Source: Casuarius casuarius (taxonomy: Eukaryota > Chordata > Aves > Casuariiformes > Casuariidae). From it: a DNA stretch of 64,000 nt. Positions 1 through 12,560 of the stretch are shown here, in pieces. The DNA is taken from contig PTFA01000279.1 of the NCBI GenBank assembly GCA_003342895.1, positions 499,149 to 563,148 of the forward strand, written 5' to 3'. How positions within the stretch are numbered: position 1 is the first letter of the stretch; each line of letters begins with the position of its first letter. The translations under genes were made by a program, and so were the position numbers. Under the pieces are notes generated by a model. It made no database searches and was not told where the DNA came from. It saw only the letters and a program-made list of their open reading frames with translations.

Positions 1-3000
1 ATTACACTATATCACTGTTCTTTACAGAAAAGTCCCTTGAATACTATTCTTAGCAAAAACCACTCCAAAATGTGTTTTTCAGGACAAACTCATTGTTATA
101 ATACATATATTTATTGTGATCTTTAACTTGCCAGAGCTGTACTAGGTAACTGGATACTGAGAATTTCCTATTACAGAACACAGATGGTCCGAATTTGTTT
201 CTATTAAAAAGGCAGCATAAATCAGACACTTGCTATCTAAAATGAGATTTTTTTACATGAAAATATGATATAAGGTTTCAATTCTGTTCATAACTGTATT
301 AAACTCATGGAAAACTACATTAGGTACCTGAGTGGGCAAGCACTTACAATTTTTCAAACTGATCTCAACCTGAAAAGGGTAATTACGCATTCTATGCTCA
401 ACATGCCACAGTACACTGGCTACCAGAGAACATTTTTAATGATACTCCACAGACAGAACAATGGCTACTTCAAATCCAGGCAAGGCTGGTCAGGGTGGGG
501 AGGTAGTGGTGGCGGGGAAAGGAAGAGAAATCATTTCATCACGAGAAACACAGATAGCAATAGCAAAAAAAAAAAAAAGTTTGGCAAAAAACAGCAACTG
601 CACTAAAAATATCAGCTCCTGAGCTGGCAGAAAACTTGCATATAGGCTGCAAAGACCAAAGCCATCAGATAGCCCTGAGGCTTAGAACCCAAATGCTCCC
701 TGACATTTCCCTCGTATTAGCTATTGTGAGAGTGAGAAAACACTTGACTACCTGCACTTTGAATTTGCACCTTCTACCCCTTTTTTTCCTGCTAGCTCAA
801 AAGACAAAGCCCCTCAAGCCTCATCTTTGCTCAATACAAGTACACTATCCTGGGTCTCTTTAGATACAGGAAGCAAAGAATCAAGAAAAAACAAGAGTCA
901 AGCAAAAACAAAAAGTGCATCTTATGCAAAATGCCTCTCAATACAACCAAACTCAAGCTCAGACATCTAGGAACAAGGCATATAGGTCATGCCTACAGGC
1001 ACAGCATTGCTACAGATATAAGCAGAGAAAAGCAAGGCAATTCTGTCCTTGTCCCTTGTCTACCACTGGTGAGAGAGAGCGGAATACTGTATAATGCCAG
1101 CATCCACATCTAATGGTCACTGAAAGGCTGAAAAACGACTTTCTAGCTACCTAAAAAGCTAAACTCTTTAAAGTGTATATATCTCATCAAAAAGGCAAAT
1201 GAGAGGCAAATTAATTTAGTGTAGAAGTATCTCCCTATGGAGAAAATTTACAAAACTAAAGGGATCCTCCTGTCTGGCTCATCTTCTGCTGGAACTTGAA
1301 GCTAGACAAGTCCAATTTGTTTTTCATGGCAGTTTTCTTTTCCTTACGGAAAGCACCTAGAACAAGGGAGACGATACATACTAGATCTCTTGTTCTTTTC
1401 AGATCAAGGCTGGACACCTTTCAAAAGACATGCTTTAGCTGCTATAAATCCTACTTTTTTGATGGGGGAGGATGGTTGTTAGATACTAATGAATAATGGT
1501 TGAGAATCAGTGGCACAATAGTACACCACATTACCTACAGTCCCTCCTCCATGAGGTCTACAAACATACATTGATCCTGGATCCACAGCTTCAGGGTCCT
1601 GGTTAGCTAATCTAAAAACTACCTCCAATGAAGGGAAACAGTGCCCCTCTTCCCTGCCACCTGTGAGCTCCTGCACCCAGGATCCCGCTACGAGAAAGTT
1701 CGGTGGCCTGTCCAAGCAGAAAGTCTATTCTTCTTCCTTATCGTTATGGTTATCTCCTTGGCTTAAAGCTCCTTTAACTGATCCATTGTAGAGTCAGTTA
1801 AATGCAAGTGCCAGCACAGTGAAGGAGCAGTACCTCAGATCCATTTCAGCCTCTGTCAAGCTGCACTCCACGTCTCTCTTGATAGCAGGAAGCCCTCAGC
1901 CTTCCATGAGATCACAGGATGCAGCCACTTCTGTTTCAAAGCAGGAGAATAACTCTGCCTGAAGCCAACTTTTCTTTTCAAGGAAAGCAAAATTTAAAGG
2001 AACCAGTTAGTTTTGATAACTTACTTCATAAACCCTAAACTAGTAAATTTTAGACTCTAAAGCATCTAGATTCTATTTAAACAATTAAAGACATGTAATT
2101 AAAACATAGAGTTCTAAATCTCATAGCACAATTTTGCCCCAAAGATGACTCCAATTTTCTGAATGAAGTATTTTGCACAGTGACAAGCAACTCTCTCTCA
2201 TTCATAAGATGAGGGAAGCAAACCACACAACTTAATGAAGCATCCAAGTAGAAGGAACATTGGCCTGACACCCACATGAAGGTAAAAACTATACAACTAT
2301 ACAACCCCATTGTTTGAGTGAGCAAAGCAAGTGCCAAGAATTTAAAGGACAGTTTGCCTACAGGTCAACAAATCTATGGAGTTCCCAGTCCCTAACTCCA
2401 GAAGTGAACTACAAAAATGTTACGCTAAGGGAAGAGGGAAACAACAGAATTAACTACCCCTTATTTTTCCGTTCGAGTTCCCATTACCTCTAAAAATGGC
2501 TAGAGTGGAGCTGGAAAGCAGGCAGCAGTCCAGCAGAAAGGTGAGACAGTTATAGTCTACTTCAAATGCTGCATGTTCAGCTATGTACCTCTGAACAAAT
2601 GTTCATGCACACACGCACCTCAGTCCTCAGAAACAAAGTATTGCTTTTTCAGGTTAGGGATGGATGAGCTGCAACAATTCAGGGTGTTGGGGAGGGAGGA
2701 AGAGGAACTTCAGACTATCAGTGATGCCAAGGAGGGGAAAACATCATGTGGCAATAGGGCTTTAAGCTGACTAGCAATGGTCTTATTGGTGAAACCTTCT
2801 CACCAGATGATGGTAAGCCACACTCTTGCAACAAGAACTCCCACTTGGGAGAAGGGAGGAAGAGGAAAGCTGCAGTGATGGCTCAGTAAACAGACATTTA
2901 GAAAGCTGAGTTTGTGAGGTAAGAGGACAGCATGGAGACCTGCTAGTCAGGTATGAAAGTGGCATAGAGGATATTGGAAAACAGATTCTCAAGAAGAACT

Positions 3001-6000
3001 GGTTATATAGACCTCAATCATTTTCCCCCTCAAGTAAGTTCACCATTCATTGCTTCTTTCAGTGCATTAAACAAATGGCACCAGGCAACTCTAGTGGGTG
3101 GCAGGTTTGAAACAAATGCAAAGCATAGTACAGCTGTGCAACACCCTGCTATTTGACACTGTGAAGACTAATCTTTACACTGGGCCAAAAAGCAACTGGA
3201 CAAATACATAGGAGAAAAACAGCCAACCAACACCCCCCCCCTCCCACAACCAATGGAGGACAACTGAATAGAAAGGCAAAAATCTCTGGCACCAAGTCAC
3301 TGAACTGAAAATGACTGGGAGCTGAGAAAGAACTTCTGGAAAATGGCACCACCCCACTGCCTCTAAACTCACGCTCCCCCCAGGCATTCAATGCTGGTCA
3401 CAGTCATAGACAGGATAACGCGCTCTGTGGTCTAATCCAGCACAGCCATTTTTATATTGCACCAGGGAGCAGCTGGCAAGCATGTTCCATATGGTTTCCA
3501 GTGATACAAAGGCCAAGAATGATAACCTGGATGAAATCCCAAATTCTGTAATTTCTGATGCAGGATAGAAAAAAAATAGGAAGGAATTTTAGAAGGAAAA
3601 AAAAAAGCCAAGGGTGCTTTCAGTGGTACGCACTATTTAAATGAGATCCCCCCAAATGAACAAATGCAGACATGCCTGCATGTTTGTACAGAAATAGGCT
3701 TCAGAAGTAAGACTGGTGAACTAGAAAACACAGATTCAAGCAAGAATATTTAAGCAATCGGTACCTCAGGAACTTGATAAAAGGATTGCACTCTCTGGCC
3801 TTCCAGGGTACAAAGTAGATAGAAAAAGACCAGTTCAAACAAATGAGAAGAACAGCACTACATACTGAAGGAAAAAAAAAAAAGACTCCGATGAGATAGA
3901 TAAATGAATGGTATCAAGCCTAAGTGGAAAAATGTAGTAGTAGAGCTACACCATTGACCATCTGACCAGAACAGTACAGCAACTGTGATTTATTGAGGGA
4001 GAACAGAGAGGCTGTGAGGTTACGAAATGTGCAACAGTGGGTAACTTCAATTTTCTCATGGAGATCAGGACATGCGACCAAGATGAAATTTTAAACAGTA
4101 ACTAGAAGCAGCTAGTCATTAATTTTTGAGAGAAAAAGCAATACCTGGCTTCTTCTTTAGGAAGAAAAGATTTGAAATATTCCTGAGAAGCATTCTGTAA
4201 TATTAACAGCAATATCCTCAAACTCAGAATCTTTTCTGGGAAAAGGATAATCTGCTACAGCATTGATGGTTAAATACTACATAAAGGACATTAAAAAGAG
4301 CAGCCAAGAGAATAAACTGCTTGCAGGGAGCAAAGCTGTTGCTTAGACACTCTACTTCATTGACACTCTACTGCAGTCAGAGCAGAAGTACACCACCTAC
4401 CAAAAAGACCTTTCTTTAGCCAGATCAACTTCTCCTTGGTCCTTTTAAATTGCTTGATTTTAATTCTAATTGAGTTCTTGTACAAACCAAAGTCTTTTTA
4501 AAACAGAAGATGCATGCAAAAGAAGAAAACAGAAAACAGCACAAGTTCTTCCAACTTACAAATAAAATCATCAGGAAAAAATAAAGAGATGGAGCAAATC
4601 ACCAAAGATATAAAAACTACATGTTTTTTCACACATACCAGACCAGACACCAGTGAGAGAGTCTACTGGATGGCAGATGAACAAGGAATAGAAAGACTGC
4701 ACAGAGAAAAGATAAGGGAAGATGCAAAGGATTTTTTCCTTGTTCTTTATTTTAAAGAGCTCTGCAGATGATCTGGAAAATAAGAAAGTCTTACTTCTGC
4801 ACCAGACATGTTCAGAGAAATTAAAATTAAAAATAAAACTGGCAGACAGATGGGAGAAGTCATACTTCATAGACCTATTAGGAAGAACCGGGTGTTTTTA
4901 GGAAGATTCAACAAGCATGCAGATAAGAGTCATCTCACTAATAAACAGTATATCTAGATAGCCAAAACCTTCTGGCGTGGTAGCAGACCAAAGGCCCTTA
5001 AAAATTAGTATGTCACAGGATAAAACCAAAGTTTCTCTCAGACAAATAACCAGTTAAAACAGGGGAAGACAAATAGGAACATATAGTTAAGTTTCACAAC
5101 AGAGTCCTATTGCCAATGGAATGACAAACCTTGTATACACAGACAAAGTTATTCAGGCTAACAGATAAAAAGACCGAAAAACTGCAGACTACAAAAACAA
5201 GAAGGGTATAACTAAGAAAATTATACTATGTACATCCTCTTAATCTTTCCTTAAGCATCATTGCTTGGTCACTGTTAGAGAAAGGACTGGAGCAATATGG
5301 GCTTTTGGCCTGACCAGTCAGGTTTACAGACTAATTGAGCTCTTTTCACTAGGGATCAACTTACCTGTTTTGCTAACTATCTTTTTATATCTGATCGTCT
5401 AGCCACCAAAGGCTCATATATGTATAGCCTCTGGACCGATGGCGAGCCTTGTAACATTTCCTATCCCATGGATGGTAAGGAATCTACCCTGCTGTACTTC
5501 CACCTCTCATGGCTGAAACTAAACCCCTTTTTATGGCTGGCCTCCCCTATTTCTCTGCAGGGAAAAAATTCTGCAACCACAAGCATTATCTCTGCTCACC
5601 ATTGTACCCATATGGCTGGAGTGTCACGTGTCAGCCCATGGTCTGCAGTTTGTTCCTTTCATACCATTCAGCAAATTACAGACAAGGCTTGACACAAAAA
5701 GGAAAGGGCTTCCAAGCACATCTTACTTGATCACACCCACAGTGCATCAGACTGCCAACATCTCCCTTCTCAACTACAAAAAGACCCTTTCCTATGTAAA
5801 CAACTCTTGAGTAGTGAAGAAGACTTAATGGAAAACAATACGGAATTGGGTAAGGTGAAAAGGAATTGCGAGTCTGATGAAAAAAGCTGCTCTGGTGACT
5901 TTTTTTTCCATTAAGCCCAATATACTGACTTATCTGCTGATCTCCAAGAAGCTGAATAGTTCATCTGTCAAACAACAGTTGATATACATTGAGTTCCAGA

Positions 6001-8660
6001 TTGGACAGTTAATGTTAGATGATTTCCCACATTTTCTGAGATAACAGTCGTGGGTCTCAACAGTGTGATACAGAGGTTATTTGCAGCCACTGTTGTGGAG
6101 AACAGCAAGAGTTGGTCTTGCATGACCTGGATGAGGACTGCCATTGCCCAGTTTGCATCTGGTGAGGCTCTTACAGTCAAGGAGGTCTCAATTAGGGATC
6201 AAGGGCATAACATATAAATCACATCATCTCCTTCACCTCCCACCTTTCTTTCCTAAGGCTTCAACAAACATACAATAGTCTCATATTTTTCTTCTGTTCT
6301 AGGGAGGAAAACCTCCTAGCTGGCCTTTCTCAGTTCTCCCTCCCTAAGCAATCTTCACAGTTATTCCAATCGGATCATGTCTCAAAAAGACATTTCAGGA
6401 GGTTTCAGGGGAAATAACTGCTCTTTGGGTTTTTGAGAGATGAGGGGAGGGAAGCACTAATTGTGCCTATTCTGTATTTTCTTCAGTAAACCAGCCGAGC
6501 TTAAACTTCCTTTTGTACAACGGACAGCTCGATAGCTGATGTTTCTGCAATCACTCCAGCAAATCTTGGGCTATGCCTTGCAACATTCAGAGGAGGAGAT
6601 GCCAACAAACTCAATAAACCCTAAAAAATGAGGGAACAGTTTACAAAGCCCATGTAGATTCTGTAAAAATATATTGCCCTATGAGGGCCTATTTTCTGTC
6701 TTCTGCTCCGACTATTTCTAAAGTGAACCAATGTGATTGGAAGGTCAACATGGAGCTCTAGCAGATAAATCTTACCTAGGTCCTTCCTAGGAAGGACAGC
6801 CGTTCCTGCACAATTTATCTGGACCTCACACACAGATACATAAGACCAAGGTGGAAAACTGGCAGGACAGCCGGAAAGGAGAGCCCATAGCAAGACCCAT
6901 GAGAGAGCAATGGGCTACGTAGTGGGCTATAAAGTGATGTGGCAATCTTTCTGTAGAAGAAGGCAAGAAACAGCATGAAGGGATTCCAAGGCTAAAGATA
7001 AATAAGAAAGAGGGATACAGCTCTTCCTGAATATGTTTGATCACTCCTGCTCTGGAAAACATTGAGTACCAACAGCCTGCTTTAGAGGAGAGCTCCAGGC
7101 TGCTTGTTGCAGCATAGAGATACACTTGGCTACACCACTGCACTTTCATCCAGCACCAAAAAATGCTGGGGTTACAGGGCAGGGGAATAAATACATGATC
7201 TGGGGGGGGAAGGGGACACTTCACTGACATAGTCTTGGGAGCTCTTGAAATAGAATTCCTTCACCAAACACACTTTATTTTGGAAGCCCAAGAACATTTA
7301 TAGGGATCTAACTTTCCTCGTGCTAACTATTCCAAGAAAACAGATGAGGCAGGTATGGCTGAGACTGATCCTGATAGAAACTGAGATACAAGCGGATGGT
7401 AATTCCCCAGGATTTTTTTCTTCAGACAGAGAAGATGAACTCTGCCCTTTCCTGAATGAATATGATCTATCATAAAGCATGCAAAAGCATGCAGAACACA
7501 AAAGTAACATGGGTGAACATGACATAAGCCAATAAACATCACATCTCAAAAGTTTCTGAGCTCGCATCTCAGAGGCATCAGCATGAGAATACTTGCTATG
7601 AGCTGGATGACCACAGGCACACAAGAATCCTAAAAAAAGTCCCCTATAATACTGAGAAATAGTCTCAAAAGAAGCTAATTGACTGAAATGTGGTAATGAC
7701 TACTGAAACAGTACTGATGCACACTGCTCTTTAGTCACAGCATCTATATAGGCACAGTACCCCTAAGTATTAGCATGGAGGTAGCAAGTAGCACACCTCA
7801 TCTCACATACAACATGTAATTAAATTTCAGTCATAGAAAGATAAAAGTTATCTCATACTCAAAATCTCTGCTGTGATTCGCTAAGGAAGTTTGTTGTTAA
7901 AGGGTAGCATTTTCAGTGACAATACAAAAATATTAAAAAATTCATGTGTTACAGTAAAATTAAGAAACCTTTTCTTCTGTCAATCAAATTATACTTTCTC
8001 CTTGGAAGCCTAAGGAAATTCAAAACTATAGAGCAAACAATTTATTATACAGCTGGTCTAGAGTGCTCAAAAATACCACACCAACAAACAAGTACACAAA
8101 TCACCCCCCAAAACGCTAGGGATCTTGAGCTCAGCAGCTGACTGAATCAGCAACACTGTCACTCCAGTGCCTCATGTAGCATTCTGGTTCCTTGTTAACT
8201 ACCAGATCCACTTCAAGGTCATGGTGTTCATCTTGACAGTTCTCAGCGAGTTAGACCCAGATTATTGGATACCTTCTCTCCCTGTATGTAGGGAAAGCAT
8301 AATGACTGGAGTCACATCCACCAACACAAATTTGGACAGTATGAGCAATTAAGAGACAATGGTATGAGACTTCAGCCTAAAAATCTGCAGAAAACACTGC
8401 TACGCTTGAAGCAATAACAACTCCTACCCTAAGAATGCTAATGAAGAGAAACTCTCAGCATCCAGCCCCAAACCCAAGTGTCAGAAAGTCATCCCAAGAT
8501 AATACAATGAAAAAACTCCCCAAAAGCCCCAGCAAAATGGTCTATTTTCCCAGCATTCAATTAAACATAAAGGAGGCACCGATGGATACACCAAAGAATG
8601 CTCATTACCTCATGTAGGGCCTGGCCTTGCTGCAAAAAGTGACATATTCTGTACATTTAC
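1..8660. other. AT-rich region without supported exons; possible leftward-transcribed intron
   Basis: I see no exon here with flanking splice sites and a protein I recognise. The open frames are short, many lack ATG and none resembles a family. A-tracts occur on the + strand (about 566-579 and 3,870-3,882), as does a C-run near 3,233-3,242. The + strand reads visibly A-rich and C-rich over long stretches (for example 880-1,000), the reverse of the T/G-rich ACSS1 introns. This is the signature expected of a region transcribed on the minus strand, so it may be a first intron of a gene starting at the 8.7-10 kb CpG island. One CR1 tail is listed separately. A C/T-rich patch at about 5,280-5,640 looks unlike its surroundings and may be an inserted repeat I cannot name. 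Confidence 0.4.
3400..3465 (+). repeat. CR1 LINE 3'-end fragment (turtle/crocodilian-like tail)
   Basis: The stretch around 3,415-3,462 reads as the 3' tail typical of sauropsid CR1 elements. It has a 'tggtctaatccagcacagcc' core followed by T-rich sequence, comparable with the known 'TTGGTCTGATCCAG..TGGC..TTCTTAT' ends. It is a short, mutated fragment in + orientation. The match is from memory of the CR1 consensus, not a database search. Confidence 0.55.
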
Positions 8661-9419
8661 CTGCCTAACACAGCAGGTCGTGGCCCCGCCAATTGGTGCA
8701 AAGCCTTGCTAATGCCCTCCGCGCGTGGGCTGCTTCGCCCATAAACTTCGAGGCCGAGCCCCCACGTGATGCCACGGCCTGCTGATGCGGGCTGGATGGT
8801 TGGGCGATGCTGTCCCTGCGGTCTGCCACGCATCGCCTGCGCTGCCACCACCCCGGCCACCGCCCGACGGGCTCCTGCGCTCCTCAGCATCACCCGGACG
8901 AGGCCGGGAAACCGCTAGGCTGCCTCCCACGCGGGTCCACCCTGACGCTGCCTGAGGCGGCGGGAGAGGCCCCACCACGGCAGCCCGGGGCCACGGCGGA
9001 GGGGCGGGTGAGTGTCTCCCCCTGCACCCGGCCCTTCGCGGCGCTCCCACCGCCCGGGCCGCAGTGGGGCGGCAGCCGCCACCGCGGCCCGCCCTGCCCG
9101 CGGCCCCTCCCCGCCCAGGCGCCTCCACGGGGCCTCGCCTGCAGCCCGGCACCTGCTCGCCCGCAGCCAGCGCAGCTACGAGGCACTGAGCCGCGAGAAG
9201 CCCCCGCCACCCCCGGGCTCCCCGGTCCAGCCCCTCACCTCGGGCCGCCCCGCCTCCCCCGCCGAAGAGGTGGCCGCGTCCGCCCCTGCACTGCAGCTGC
9301 CGGCACGCCATCCCCCGCCCCCCAGCCCCTCTCGGCAGATGGTTCGCCCCACCCCGGCCCGGCTTCTCATTGGCGACCCTGGCCCGTCGCTCCGCTTCGG
9401 GCCCGCCCAGCCCCCGGGG

Positions 9420-9443
9420 CATCCTGGGAGCCCGAGTAGTTGG
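9420..9443 (-). promoter_or_regulatory. ZNF143/SBS-like motif, minus orientation
   Basis: Read on the minus strand this is AACTAC, then CTCCCAGGATGC, with a few extra bases between the two halves. It resembles the ACTACAATTCCCAGAATGC element bound by ZNF143 in CpG-island promoters. It faces the better site at 9,487, giving an inverted pair. Confidence 0.4.
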
Positions 9444-9486
9444 CGCAGGCCCCATCCCCCTTCGCCGCTGGCCCCGGGCGGGGGCG

Positions 9487-9506
9487 AACTACAGTTCCCA
9501 AAATGC
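9487..9506 (+). promoter_or_regulatory. ZNF143/SBS-like motif, plus orientation
   Basis: The 20 bases aactacagttcccaaaatgc differ at only a few positions from the ACTACAATTCCCAGAATGC promoter element recognised by ZNF143/Staf. It lies in the core of the CpG island. The motif family is established knowledge; occupancy is inferred. Confidence 0.6.
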
Positions 9507-9847
9507 CCCGCGTGCAGCCCGGAGCGGCGCGGCGCGGCCGGCGCGGCCCGCAACCCCCCCAGCCCCGCGACCGCCTGCGGGACGCCCCTGCGACCACCCG
9601 CGCGACACCGCTTCTCCGCCAACGGTCGCCAACGTCCGGCGCGGCCGGCCCCGGCGCGGCTCACCTTGCCCCGCCGCTGCCAGGCGCCTCCCGCTGAGGC
9701 CGGCGTGGGCAGCGCATGCCCCGCGCCCTCAGTGCCACTCGCCGGGCTCGGTGCCGCCGGCCCGGCGCGCTGCGGCTGCGGCTGCGGGGCGGGGGAGGGC
9801 CGGCCTCGGGCGCATCCTCCCCCTCGGAGCCGCGGCGGGCGGCGGGA

Positions 9848-9867
9848 TTCGCCCACAATGCACCGCG
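9848..9867 (+). promoter_or_regulatory. ZNF143 core-like motif
   Basis: TTCGCCCACAATGCACCGCG matches the TTCCCA.AATGCACYGCG half of the ZNF143/SBS2 element with a small insertion. It is the third such site in about 450 bp, and with the inverted pair at 9.42-9.51 kb it makes this the densest set of recognisable promoter motifs in the window. Confidence 0.5.
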
Positions 9868-10029
9868 CGCCGCACCGCCAGCATCAGCCTGACATCACCT
9901 GCGGGCCGCCCCCGCCCGGCCGGGCCCGCCCCGGGCCCGCCCCGTCGCCGCCGCCGCCGCCACCGCCACGGCGAGGGGACGGCCGCCGCGCCGGGCCTGC
10001 GACCCGCGCCCGCGCCGCGATCCCGGGCA

Positions 10030-11560
10030 GCGCCGGGAGCAGCGCTCTGCACTGCCGCAGCCCCGGTGCACTGCCGCAGGGCTGGGCAGCGCACCGTGCT
10101 GTGACTGGCACTGCTGGCACCAGGCTGGGCAGTGTGCTGCCAGCACTCCACCAGCAGCCTGGCCATGGGCACCCACTGGAACTGGCGCTGCCACAGGGCT
10201 TGTCTCTGCGCTGCGCTGGGACCAGCACCTGCAGCACCAGCACCGGCACCTGCAGGGCGCTGGGCACTGCAACGCGTTGGGTCCAGCAGCAGTGGCAGGG
10301 GGCTGCACGCTGCACTGGGCCTGGGACTAGCACCAGCACCTTTGGCATGGACATGGGCACTGCACTGCTGGGACCAACATCAGGACCGGCCCCATCTGCC
10401 TAGGACACTGTATTGCACTGGACCTGGCACCATCCCCAGCGTGGGACTGGGCACTGCTCTGAGCTGGCAGTTAAACCGGCTCCAGGAACTCCAGCCATAG
10501 TGGCCTGGGGCTTTTTACTCCATTGCTCTGGGACCAGGACCAGTGCCGGCACAACCAGCGTAGGGCCAGACACTGCACCATGGGTGTCAGCATCGGCATT
10601 GTCTAGGCTGGGCACTGCACTGGTGACAGGATCAGCACCACCAGCACGGGTTGGACACTGCACCTCCAGGGCTAGCACTGGCCTCATCTGCACAGGCTGG
10701 ATCTTGCACTGCCAGGGCTGGAAACAGGCCCAGCAGCCCAGGGCTGGGCACAGCACCACATCAGGACTAGTGCCACCGAAACTGTCACCGCACACAAAGC
10801 AATGGGCAGTGCACTGCACAGGAACAATAGACCTTGTTCCTGCGTGCAGTTGAGCACTGTACCTCTGCCTTGCATGCAGCTGTACATGGCACTGCAGTCT
10901 TTGCAGATGGGTGCCCAGCACATGTCTGTCTGGCCACAGCTGGACACTCATGGTCTACACACAGCTGGCTACTGCCCCCCTGTGCCTCGAACTGCAGATG
11001 TGTGCACTGCAACTTCTGCTACACACCTGCAATAGGCCACTGCACCTGCAGTGGGGTACTGCAGCTGAGTACTGTGTTACAGATGTGGCACTGCTTCTGC
11101 CCACCCCCCACAGCTGGGCAGTCCCCTGTTGCTACCCAGACATACACACCACACCAGAGATCTGCCATCCTCCATGCTCCAACCCGCAGATACTCACACT
11201 GTACTTATGACCCTGCACCTCAGACTGCAGATAAGTATGCCACTCCTACAAGCAGCATGCCACATGCCAGGCATGCAATCACATGCCACACATGCCAGGT
11301 GTGTGCTCTCCTGTGCTCCCACGCTGCAAATGTGCCCATTCCTGTGCTGTGCACTGTGGTTGTGCTCTTTCTCATTCCCTTTCATCGCAGATGTGCACTG
11401 CTAATCTCCCACATCCCCAGATGTGCATTGTACCTGTGACCCAAAGCATGCATGTGCATTATCCCATGCCCATATTGTAGATGTGCACTCCCCTGTGTGA
11501 CACATTGCAAGCAGCACAGCACTGCTCCTGGACCTTCACCATAGATGTGCAACATACCCG
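10030..11560. repeat. Degenerate GC-rich minisatellite next to the CpG island
   Basis: About 1.5 kb is built from strongly diverged copies of short phrases. Recurrent cores are GGGCACTGCACTG, GACCAGCACCAGCACC and, in the right half, CAGATGTGCACTG. Spacing is irregular, roughly 40-70 bp. No copy is intact enough to fix a period by eye. Long open frames run through it on both strands, as expected for repeats with few stops, and are not taken as genes. Confidence 0.65.
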
Positions 11561-12560
11561 TGCCTTCTCCTTGTCCACACTGGAGTGACCCAACCTATTG
11601 TCCTTTCCCTAGCTGGAGATTGCCAGCTGCTCTCATGTGCAGCATGTCCTACCAGCTTCTGCAAGACCACATATCTTGACAATCCCTTGGCGGACATATC
11701 TCCTAACCAGGACTCTTCTCCTCCTAGAGCAGTCCCTTTGGGGCTGGGGTCGCAACAAGAGATAGATACTACAAAGACTGACATCCCTGCAGGCATGACT
11801 ATGCAAAGGGAGACCCACCATAACTGCTGCCACTTCCAGCCACTCAGGCCACAGAGAACAGGACTATCACACTCCTGTGATGTTCCTTCATTCACTGGAA
11901 GAGGCCATGCTCCCCCAGTGTTGAGGACTTGCTCAGTGGAAACATCCTGTAGAGACGCCAGGGAGTCTCCATTCCTGCAGCAGCTTATCCCCCAGCTCCC
12001 AGGGTGTAACACAGCTTGTCATGGGGACATTGCATCCTTGTGCCTAGGGCTGTGTCATTCTTGGCCTATGACAGACAGATGATTGACAGCTGCCACATAA
12101 GCTCCCCATGCTGCAAGTTGAATTCCCATCACTGGTGTCCTCAAGTGCTGGTCCCTGGCACTGTGTTCGAGAGGGCTCAGGGGGAAGCAGCCAAAAGGAA
12201 GGGAGAAGGCAGGGCAGCTGTCTTCCCCTGAAAAGGCCCTCTCCCAAGCTTCTGGGAACCCTCTAGGCCCCTCTTTCAGCACCCTGCCTGCTTCCATGGA
12301 CATCTTCTCTGACACACCGCTCTCCCAGGCTGCCTTCCAGACATGTCCAAGGGCTTGGCAGAGCTTTCCCCATGGAGGGATGCACCCGGGGAGGGACTCC
12401 TAGCCAGAGATGCTGGAGGACCTCTTCAGCCCTATCATGCCATGTACTGCTGCCAGCATACATGTGGGCACCTGCTGGGGGGAAGAAGCCCACGTGGTGG
12501 AGGGCAGGGTCCTCACAATCTAGAAGAAGAGGGCTAATGGGACACCAAGCACAGACCAAG
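11560..12560. other. Intergenic stretch with no recognised feature
   Basis: The sequence is moderately GC-rich. Open frames on both strands (for example 11,585-12,082 plus and 11,536-12,012 minus) overlap each other, lack splice-site context and resemble no protein I know. Nothing else is supported here. Confidence 0.4.

Larger units (their letters stand above)
8660..10030. promoter_or_regulatory. CpG island, probable promoter of a leftward or bidirectional transcript
   Basis: About 1.4 kb of very GC-rich, CpG-dense sequence sits about 7.6 kb upstream of ACSS1 exon 1 and is separated from the ACSS1 CpG island by ordinary sequence. It holds three ZNF143/SBS-like sites, a CCAAT box at 8,693-8,697, an inverted CCAAT near 9,368 and an NRF1-like GCGCATGCCCC at about 9,712-9,722. 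Good candidate splice donors occur on the minus strand after 9,665 (AAG|GTGAGC), 9,239 (GAG|GTGAGG) and 8,661 (CAG|GTAAAT), and on the + strand after 9,007 (CGG|GTGAGT). No first exon begins with a convincing ATG, so a noncoding first exon is plausible. The long open frames here are a by-product of high GC. In human, VSX1 lies upstream of ACSS1, but nothing in the sequence identifies this gene. Confidence 0.7.

Noticed and set aside
1479..1715. 78-codon minus-strand open frame with several Cys and Gly
   Set aside because: Considered as an exon of a leftward gene, but no convincing acceptor and donor pair and no recognisable domain.
4571..4870. 99-codon minus-strand open frame
   Set aside because: Low-complexity Phe/Ser-rich translation of an A-rich + strand; a composition effect. 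The area faintly recalls older LINE sequence but not enough to call.
5420..5692. 90-codon + strand open frame in a C/T-rich patch
   Set aside because: No family similarity and no flanking acceptor and donor pair; possibly part of an unnamed repeat.
8709..9455. 248-codon minus-strand open frame in the CpG island
   Set aside because: Low-complexity Gly/Arg/Ala product overlapping equally long frames on the other strand; explained by base composition. A real first exon may lie here, but this frame is not evidence for it.
9661..9858. Minus-strand frames ending at the 9,665 donor as a coding first exon
   Set aside because: The donor is good, but these frames open with TTG or GTG rather than ATG, so a coding exon is not supported.
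9012..10403. 463-codon + strand open frame across the CpG island and minisatellite
   Set aside because: Pro/Arg/Ala-rich translation typical of stop-poor GC-rich DNA, with overlapping frames on both strands, no domain and no splice context.
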